From: Candidatus Atribacteria bacterium
Lineage (GTDB): Bacteria > Atribacterota > Phoenicimicrobiia > Phoenicimicrobiales > Stramentimicrobiaceae
Direction: 5' to 3'
Length of the DNA stretch: 12,607 nt
Assembly: GCA_016934875.1 (NCBI GenBank)
Contig: JAFGSC010000014.1
Span: forward strand, 1 to 12,607
Shown: one piece after another, positions 7,969-12,607 of the stretch
How positions within the stretch are numbered: position 1 is the first letter of the stretch
How the letters are laid out: every line of letters starts with the position of its first letter
Notes under the pieces: generated by a model
Database searches by the model: none
What the model was told of the DNA's origin: nothing
Seen by the model: only the letters and a program-made list of their open reading frames with translations
Made by a program: the position numbers and the translations under genes

Positions 7969-7979
7969 TATTCTTTAAA
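7951..7979. promoter_or_regulatory. Inverted repeat over the candidate -10 region, possible operator
   Basis: TTTAAAG (7951-7957) and CTTTAAA (7973-7979) form a perfect 7-base inverted repeat with a 15-base centre that covers the candidate -10 element. Its placement would suit a repressor site, but the sequence is AT-only apart from one base per arm, so chance is possible. Confidence 0.25.
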
Positions 7980-8000
7980 ATATAATGATAAAATATTAAT

Positions 8001-8006
8001 AGGAGG
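8001..8006 (+). promoter_or_regulatory. Strong ribosome binding site of the TAXI binding-protein gene
   Basis: A perfect AGGAGG sits 6 bases before the ATG at 8013. This is the strongest ribosome site in the first two thirds of the window and fits a highly expressed binding protein. Confidence 0.8.
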
Positions 8007-8012
8007 AAAAAA

Positions 8013-9014
8013 ATGAAAAGGTTTGGTATTTCTTTACTGATTCTGGTTATAATATTTATTTTTACCGGCAGCGCTAGTTTAGCTCAAATGAAATATGTTA
8101 GTATTTCTACTGGTTCTACTGGAGGAACTTTTTACCCGGCAGGTGCTATCATCGCAAGTACTTTTAATGAGTATTTAGGTGATAGTGGATACAAGTGGTC
8201 TGCTCAAGCATCAGGAGGAAGTTTAGAAAATTTAGAAATGTTAAGGAACAAAGAAGCTCAAATGGCTATCGTGGGAAGTGCTCCTTCCAACTGGGCTTAT
8301 ACCGGTTCCCAGGATTTTGAAGGCAAGGCGATTAAAAATATCAGGTATATGACAGCCTTGTGGCCTGAAATGACCCAAATAATTTACAGAAAGGGCATAG
8401 GTATAGAAGGTTGGAAAGACCTAAAAGGCAAAAAAGTAGCGGTAGGTCCTGCAGGAGGAAGCTATTTTTATTCACGGATCATCTTAAAAGCCACCGCTGG
8501 TTTAACATTTGATGATATCATTCCAGAGTACATGTCATATGGTGATTCTGTACAGGCACTTCAAGATAGATTGATAGATGCTGCCTATCTTGCTGCTGGT
8601 ATTCCTACGAGTGCAGTTTCACAGGCATACGCGGGGAGGGTAGAGATAGATATTTTAGAATTTAGCGATGAAGAATTGGCTAGATTGCATGAAGCAGCTC
8701 CTTTCTATGTTCGTGGAGTTATCGAAAAGGACACCTATCCTGGTCAGGATCGAGATTTACAAGTAGCAGCTAATCCTAGCGCTTTGCTGGTTGAACAAGA
8801 TATGCCTGAAGATATTGTTTACAGCATGCTTGATGCAATGTATTTGAAAGGATTGGAAGAAATGAAAAAACAACATCATTCTTTGACTTTCTTGAGTTTA
8901 GAGGGTGCCATCGAGGGTTTAAGTGGAGCACCTTTACATGCTGGAGCAGTTAAATTTTATAAAGATCATGGTATAAATATCCCAGGTGATTTAATTCCAC
9001 CCGAAATGAAATAA
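8013..9014 (+). CDS. TAXI-family TRAP transporter solute-binding protein
   Basis: This is the secreted substrate receptor of a TRAP importer of the TAXI (TRAP-associated extracytoplasmic immunogenic) class; it captures a carboxylate-type ligand and delivers it to the permease encoded next. The 333 residues begin with a signal peptide (1-24: Lys-Arg, a hydrophobic core, then SLA before Gln25). There is no lipobox cysteine, so a soluble periplasmic protein is likely. Family motifs are ISTGSTGGTFYPAGA (31-45), the SGG run near 67-70, WKDLKGKKVAVGPAGGSYF (134-152) and the C-terminal APLHAGAVKFYKDHGI (306-321). The start is set by AGGAGG at 8001-8006. A hairpin directly after the stop separates it from the permease gene. 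A Thermus member of this family binds glutamate/glutamine, but the ligand here cannot be read from sequence; the downstream M20 hydrolase suggests an N-acyl amino acid. Confidence 0.93.
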   Translation: MKRFGISLLILVIIFIFTGSASLAQMKYVSISTGSTGGTFYPAGAIIASTFNEYLGDSGYKWSAQASGGSLENLEMLRNKEAQMAIVGSAPSNWAYTGSQDFEGKAIKNIRYMTALWPEMTQIIYRKGIGIEGWKDLKGKKVAVGPAGGSYFYSRIILKATAGLTFDDIIPEYMSYGDSVQALQDRLIDAAYLAAGIPTSAVSQAYAGRVEIDILEFSDEELARLHEAAPFYVRGVIEKDTYPGQDRDLQVAANPSALLVEQDMPEDIVYSMLDAMYLKGLEEMKKQHHSLTFLSLEGAIEGLSGAPLHAGAVKFYKDHGINIPGDLIPPEMK

Positions 9015-9026
9015 GAGAGTATTTTG

Positions 9027-9065
9027 ACTGCGGTAACGGCGAAAGCTGTTGCCGCAGTTTTTATT
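9027..9065 (+). terminator. Hairpin with U-tract between binding protein and permease, likely attenuator
   Basis: ACTGCGGTAACGGC (9027-9040) pairs with GCTGTTGCCGCAGT (9045-9058) over 14 base pairs, two of them G-U, closed by a GAAA tetraloop of the stable GNRA type. TTTTATTT follows. It is by far the most GC-rich element in its neighbourhood and has the form of an intrinsic terminator. Since the permease and hydrolase follow on the same strand with no other promoter seen, partial termination (or protection of the upstream mRNA 3' end) is the likely role. Confidence 0.85.
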
Positions 9066-9077
9066 TGGGGAAAAATC

Positions 9078-10988
9078 ATGAATAAAAACCTAATAGAAAT
9101 GGAAGCAAACACACGAATACTTAATGGCACAATTGCTTTGTATGCAACGATATTAGGTGTATTTATATCTCTGCTTCACATCTGGATGAACAGCTATGGC
9201 TTAACGATCGTTATAGAAAGGAATATTATTCATGTTTCCCTTTTCATGTCACTGGCTTTTTTGTATTATCCGGCTACATCAAGATCTCGGAAAGATGGTC
9301 CTAGTCTTCTAGATTGGGTCTTTTCTATTTGGATGCTTGTCATTGCTATCTATTTTCCCTTAAGTTATAGTAGGCTGATCAAATCTTTGCTTTCTCCTAA
9401 TTTAATGGATTATATATATGGTATATCTCTTATGATTTTGGTTATTGAGGCCTCTAGAAGAGTCGTTGGTTTACCCTTAACTCTGCTGTCTATAGGATTT
9501 CTTGTTTATGCTTATTTTGGGCCTTACTTTCCTGAACCATTTTCTCATCAAGGGTTTAATTTTCGTAGAATTATGATAAGAATGACGATGACAGATGAAG
9601 GTATACCAGGAATTGCTGTTATGGTTTCATCTTCATATGTATTTATGTTTATACTTTTCGCCAATTTTCTTAAAGTGAGTGGAGCATCACAGTTTTTTAA
9701 TGATTTTGCAACAGCACTTGCGGGGAGTAAGAGAGGCGGACCTGCAAAAATAGCCGTCATTGCGAGTGCTATGACAGGTACAATTAGTGGAAGTTCTCAG
9801 GCAAATGTTGTAACAACCGGTAGTTTTACCATACCTTTAATGAAAGAAATTGGATATAAGGCACATTTCGCAGGAGCGGTAGAGGCAATAGCTTCTACGG
9901 GTGGAATTTTAATGCCCCCTGTTATGGGAGCAGCTGCATTTATTATGAGTTCTTTCTTGGGAATTCCCTATCTTAAGATTATGTATGCTGGATTTATACC
10001 AGCTATTTTATTTTATTACACCCTATATCATATGGTTGATTTGGGTGCTTTAAAATGGAATCTCACCAGTTTACCAAAAGAGAAATTGCCGAAGATAAAA
10101 GAAATAATAAAAAAGAAGGGACATATGGCAGTGCCTCTTATCATTCTTGTCACATTAATCGTTATGGGTTTTAGTCCATTAATCGCATCTCTGGTGAGTA
10201 ATGTCCTGATAATCGTTGTAGGTTATATCCGTAAAGAGACACGGCTTTCACCTAAAGATATTATCATCGCACTTGATATGAGTGCTAAAGGTGCAATTAG
10301 TATAGCCGTTGTCTGTGCTGTTGTGGGTTACGTTATAGCAGTTGTCAGTATGACTGGAATAGGGCAAACTGTGGGACAGAATATTTTAGGTTTCTCCGGG
10401 GGACGCTTGTTGCCAACTCTTGTCCTTTGTATGCTAACAGCGATAATACTTGGCATGGGACTTCCAGCTGCTGCCTGTTATATCATTACAGTGACAGTAG
10501 CAGCACCTGCATTACTGATGCTGGGAATTGATCCACTTATAGCTCATTTTTTTGCATTTTATTATGGTACCATGTCTGCAGTTATTCCCCCCGTTGCTTT
10601 GACTTCTTACACTGCTGCAGCTATAGCAAAATCTCAGCCAACAAAAGTAGCACTAACAGGTTTTGGTCTTGGTGTAGCAGGTTTTTTATTACCTTTTATG
10701 TTTGTATATCATCCAGTTCTATTACTTATTAATTTCTCATGGAGTAGTTTTATCTATGAAATAGTCAGTGCTCTAGTAGCATTATATTCTTTATCTGTTG
10801 CTGTTATAGGTTTTCTAAGAGTTAGATTATCTATTTATGAGCGAATTCTTTTTTTCATTGCATCAATTGCAATTATTTCTGGAGTTTTATATGTAAGAAT
10901 ATTTGGTTTTGCTCTATTTGGAATCTATTATTTTATTCATATCAATAAGTTTGGCAAAAAAGTGGATGCCCAAAGGTATGATCACTGA
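9078..10988 (+). CDS. TRAP transporter permease, fused small (4TM) and large (12TM) subunits, TAXI type
   Basis: This is the membrane part of the TRAP importer, driven by an ion gradient rather than ATP. The 636 residues carry the small DctQ-like region (about 1-150, four hydrophobic helices) fused to the large DctM-like region, as is usual for TAXI-TRAP systems. Conserved large-subunit motifs are GTISGSSQANVVTTGSF (234-250), EAIASTGGILMPPVMGAAAF (269-288), LGMGLPAAACYI (458-469) and FYYGTMSAVIPPVALTSYTA (494-513). The last hundred residues add more hydrophobic helices. I chose the ATG at 9078, preceded by GGGGAAAA; an earlier TTG at 9024 would place the start in the terminator-like hairpin, which is unlikely. 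The M20 gene begins 10 bases after its stop. The substrate is unknown; it should be the ligand of the TAXI protein upstream. Confidence 0.93.
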   Translation: MNKNLIEMEANTRILNGTIALYATILGVFISLLHIWMNSYGLTIVIERNIIHVSLFMSLAFLYYPATSRSRKDGPSLLDWVFSIWMLVIAIYFPLSYSRLIKSLLSPNLMDYIYGISLMILVIEASRRVVGLPLTLLSIGFLVYAYFGPYFPEPFSHQGFNFRRIMIRMTMTDEGIPGIAVMVSSSYVFMFILFANFLKVSGASQFFNDFATALAGSKRGGPAKIAVIASAMTGTISGSSQANVVTTGSFTIPLMKEIGYKAHFAGAVEAIASTGGILMPPVMGAAAFIMSSFLGIPYLKIMYAGFIPAILFYYTLYHMVDLGALKWNLTSLPKEKLPKIKEIIKKKGHMAVPLIILVTLIVMGFSPLIASLVSNVLIIVVGYIRKETRLSPKDIIIALDMSAKGAISIAVVCAVVGYVIAVVSMTGIGQTVGQNILGFSGGRLLPTLVLCMLTAIILGMGLPAAACYIITVTVAAPALLMLGIDPLIAHFFAFYYGTMSAVIPPVALTSYTAAAIAKSQPTKVALTGFGLGVAGFLLPFMFVYHPVLLLINFSWSSFIYEIVSALVALYSLSVAVIGFLRVRLSIYERILFFIASIAIISGVLYVRIFGFALFGIYYFIHINKFGKKVDAQRYDH

Positions 10989-10993
10989 GGAGG
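10988..10993 (+). promoter_or_regulatory. Ribosome binding site of the M20 hydrolase, overlapping the permease stop
   Basis: A perfect AGGAGG starts on the last base of the permease stop TGA and lies 5 bases before the GTG at 10999. It decides the hydrolase start and suggests that ribosomes finishing the permease re-initiate here. Confidence 0.8.
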
Positions 10994-10998
10994 AAGCC

Positions 10999-12183
10999 GT
11001 GAATAGTATTGATGAAAAAATCATTAAAACAGCAAAAGACTTAAAGTCGTATATTATTGATAAAAGAAGAGATTTTCATATGCATCCTGAGCTAAAGTTT
11101 GAAGAAAAAAGGACTTCAGGGATTGTATCCAAAGAGCTTATTTCCTTGGGATTTGACATAAGTAAGGTTGCGGATACTGGCGTAATTGGGATATTAAAAG
11201 GTAAAGATAGCAGAACAGTTGCCTTGAGAGCGGATATGGATGCACTTCCTATTAAAGAAGCTACCGGAAAATCTTATACTTCAAAAGTAGAGGGAAAAAT
11301 GCATGCCTGTGGACATGATGGGCATATCGCTATGTTGCTTGGTGCAGCTAGAATTCTATCTTCTATAAGGGAAAATCTCAACGGTACTGTCAAGCTTATA
11401 TTTCAGCCGGCTGAAGAAGGTGGTTGGGGTGCTGAAAAAGTTGTGGAATCATCTCTACTAGATAATATTGATGCCATTTTTGGGATGCATCTATGGGCAA
11501 ATTTACCTTCCGGTGCAATAGGAGTCAAACCAGGTCCTCTAATGGCTTCGGTAGACTCCTTTAAAATACACTTAAAAGGTAAAGGAGGTCATGCAGCAGA
11601 ACCTGAAAAAACCATTGATCCTATATCTGCTCTAGTTGATATGGTGAATGCATATCAAAAGATCATCTCTCGAGAAGTATCCACTTTTGAGCCCGCTATT
11701 TTGAGTATTACAAGTATTGATAGCGGGGAAGCTTTTAATGTAATCCCTGAAAATGCCTATATGTTAGGGACAGTGAGGGCAGTGAATTTGGATGTTAGAA
11801 ATTTTATCATTAAAAGAATGAAAGAAATTACAAAAGGATATGCAAAAGCGATGAACTGTAGTGCACAATTTGAAATTTTTGCTAAAACTTCACCACCTGT
11901 GATTAATGATGAAAATTTAGCTTTATTTGCAAAGTCTGTATTAAGTTCGTTAGGTAATGTTGTCGAGCCCAAGATGACCATGATAGGAGAAGATTTCTCC
12001 TTTTATGCGAGGAAAGCGAAAACGCTGTTTTTATTTCTCGGAATAAGAAATGAGGAAAAAGGAATTATATTTCCCCATCATCACCCCAAATTTGATATTG
12101 ATGAAGATGTATTAGATAAAGGATCTGCAATTTACTCTCTGTTCGCATACCAATACCTTGCCAATCTTGATTTACGGAAATAA
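10999..12183 (+). CDS. M20-family metallo-amidohydrolase (aminoacylase / hippurate hydrolase-like)
   Basis: This is a cytoplasmic two-metal hydrolase of the M20D-like group, which removes acyl groups from N-acyl amino acids or similar amides. With a GTG start at 10999 it has 394 residues, typical of the family; the perfect AGGAGG upstream and the family-like N-terminus (RRDFHMHPEL at 23-32) support this over an upstream ATG at 10978 or the longer frame from 10903. Metal and catalytic positions seen are MHACGHDGH (Cys104, His106), QPAEEGG (Glu139, Glu140), His164 in GMHLW, and the HHH at 360-362 before PKFDIDE. The dimerisation or lid domain, about 180-290, includes GKGGHAAEP with His198. Its close link to the TRAP genes suggests that it processes the imported compound. 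The exact substrate is unknown; hippurate, N-acetyl or other N-acyl amino acids are the family options. Confidence 0.92.
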   Translation: MNSIDEKIIKTAKDLKSYIIDKRRDFHMHPELKFEEKRTSGIVSKELISLGFDISKVADTGVIGILKGKDSRTVALRADMDALPIKEATGKSYTSKVEGKMHACGHDGHIAMLLGAARILSSIRENLNGTVKLIFQPAEEGGWGAEKVVESSLLDNIDAIFGMHLWANLPSGAIGVKPGPLMASVDSFKIHLKGKGGHAAEPEKTIDPISALVDMVNAYQKIISREVSTFEPAILSITSIDSGEAFNVIPENAYMLGTVRAVNLDVRNFIIKRMKEITKGYAKAMNCSAQFEIFAKTSPPVINDENLALFAKSVLSSLGNVVEPKMTMIGEDFSFYARKAKTLFLFLGIRNEEKGIIFPHHHPKFDIDEDVLDKGSAIYSLFAYQYLANLDLRK

Positions 12184-12607
12184 CAAAATTGTCTTAATTC
12201 CTCTCTAACGTAAAATAGCATGCGCACCTTTTTATTAAAATGCCATTATTTTTATAATTCCAGGCAATGTAACCTAGAATTTGGCAAATTATTTGAGAGG
12301 ATTGGATCCCAGTATATTTGAGTGTTAATCAAAAGTGGGACTTATCTGACTACAATGAGGTTATAATAACATGAAACATGATGATACAAGGTAATCTTGT
12401 TATCCTGAAAAGAATCACTGGAATAGGTTGTAAGATTATTGATGTTGAGTATAAATATTTCCTTCATTTAATAGAAAGTGAAGATTATTATCCTTGGTCC
12501 CGATTATGAAAGAACTGCTACACTAAAAAATTCTTCAAAGAAAATTAACAATATGCTAGAAAATTTTATCTTATTGCGATAAGGATAAGAAACAGAGAAA
12601 TCAGAGA
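12184..12607. other. Gene-poor 3' region of the window
   Basis: No open frame longer than about 42 codons with family resemblance is visible on either strand, and no clear terminator follows the M20 gene. There is a weak interrupted hairpin at 12241-12264 (TGCC, ATTAT-TTTT-ATAAT, GGCA) and a short inverted pair TCCCA/TGGGA (12307-12311 and 12336-12340). A 42-codon frame at 12381-12509 resembles nothing I recognise. The last 130 bases may contain a thioredoxin-like relic, listed separately. The region looks like decayed or regulatory DNA. Confidence 0.5.
12478..12607 (+). pseudogene. Possible relic of a small thioredoxin-like (CxxC) protein, 5' part
   Basis: A frame from GTG 12478 reads VKIIILGPDYERTATLKNSS and continues to a stop at 12580-12582 after 34 residues. 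Small thioredoxin-fold proteins of bacteria and archaea typically begin like MKIxILGPGCxRCxxLxKNV, so the spacing and several residues agree. The two cysteines would be replaced by Tyr10 and Thr13, which removes the redox centre. Just before the stop, the +2 frame (from 12570: LIAIRIRNREIR) stays open to the window edge and could continue the protein after a frameshift. This is inference from a short similarity by eye; chance is a real alternative, and the window ends before it can be followed. Confidence 0.3.

Larger units (their letters stand above)
7823..8012 (+). other. Intergenic spacer between the hut run and the TRAP operon
   Basis: This spacer is very AT-rich and contains no gene-like frame. 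Its first hundred bases show no convincing terminator for the hut run: only a tiny ATCT/AGAT inverted pair around 7864-7876, without a U-tract. The second half holds promoter-like hexamers, an inverted repeat and the ribosome site for the binding-protein gene, described separately. Confidence 0.6.

Noticed and set aside
9024..9077. Upstream extension of the TRAP permease from a TTG at 9024
   Set aside because: The added 18 residues would be encoded by the terminator-like hairpin and there is no ribosome site; the ATG at 9078 is better.
10903..10998. Upstream extension of the M20 hydrolase overlapping the permease gene
   Set aside because: It would add a hydrophobic N-terminus that is just the permease 3' end read in another frame. 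The perfect AGGAGG before GTG 10999 and the family length argue for the shorter form.
12241..12264. Interrupted hairpin after the M20 gene as an operon terminator
   Set aside because: The stem is short, AT-rich and interrupted, and no U-tract follows.
12301..12345. Sequence with TCCCA...TGGGA and TTTGAGTGTTAATCAAAAG, reminiscent of an insertion-sequence end
   Set aside because: No transposase fragment, no target duplication and no second end can be seen; the resemblance is too weak to call a mobile element.
12381..12509. 42-codon open frame starting MIQGNLVILKRI
   Set aside because: No ribosome site at proper spacing, no recognisable family, and it overlaps the thioredoxin-like relic in another frame; probably chance.
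12564..12585. Small CTTAT/ATAAG hairpin near the window end
   Set aside because: Only about five or six pairs and no U-tract; expected by chance in AT-rich DNA.

Overview
The window is an AT-rich stretch of bacterial chromosome with every confident gene on the plus strand. The gene set is a branched-chain-type amino-acid ABC transporter, histidine/urocanate breakdown through formiminoglutamate and tetrahydrofolate, a TAXI-type TRAP transporter and an M20 amidohydrolase. This points to an anaerobic, amino-acid-fermenting bacterium, for example a low-GC Clostridia-like, Synergistota-like or Atribacterota-like lineage. The TRAP binding protein has a plain signal peptide without a lipobox cysteine, which leans toward a cell with a periplasm. 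The taxonomic placement is inference only.

Region 1 (1-2911) holds the end of livH, then livM, livG and livF: two permeases and two ATPases of a HAAT-family amino-acid importer. The genes are closely packed; livM/livG and livG/livF overlap. The matching substrate-binding protein is not in the window.

Region 2 (2972-7822) follows after 60 bases with no visible terminator: hutU (urocanate hydratase, long animal-like type), ftcD (glutamate formiminotransferase), hutI (imidazolonepropionase) and fchA (formimino-THF cyclodeaminase). Together they take urocanate to 4-imidazolone-5-propionate, then N-formimino-L-glutamate, then glutamate plus 5-formimino-THF, and finally 5,10-methenyl-THF plus ammonia. 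HutH, which makes urocanate from histidine, is not seen. Regions 1 and 2 look like one transcription unit, so the ABC transporter may import histidine or urocanate.

Region 3 (8013-12183) starts after a 190-base spacer with promoter-like sequence. It holds a secreted TAXI-TRAP binding protein, a strong hairpin plus U-tract, a fused small/large TRAP permease, and an M20 metal-dependent amidohydrolase whose ribosome site overlaps the permease stop. This looks like an uptake-and-deacylation unit for an unknown N-acyl amino acid or similar carboxylate. The hairpin probably keeps the binding protein more abundant than the membrane subunit.

Region 4 (12184-12607) has no confident gene. Near its end lies a short reading frame that resembles the start of a small thioredoxin-like protein but lacks both active-site cysteines and is interrupted by a stop, so it may be a gene relic. 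I found no CRISPR array, tRNA, rRNA or intact insertion sequence. No clearly undescribed system stands out. The best leads are the SBP/permease attenuator, the liv-hut coupling, the TRAP-M20 pair and the thioredoxin-like relic.
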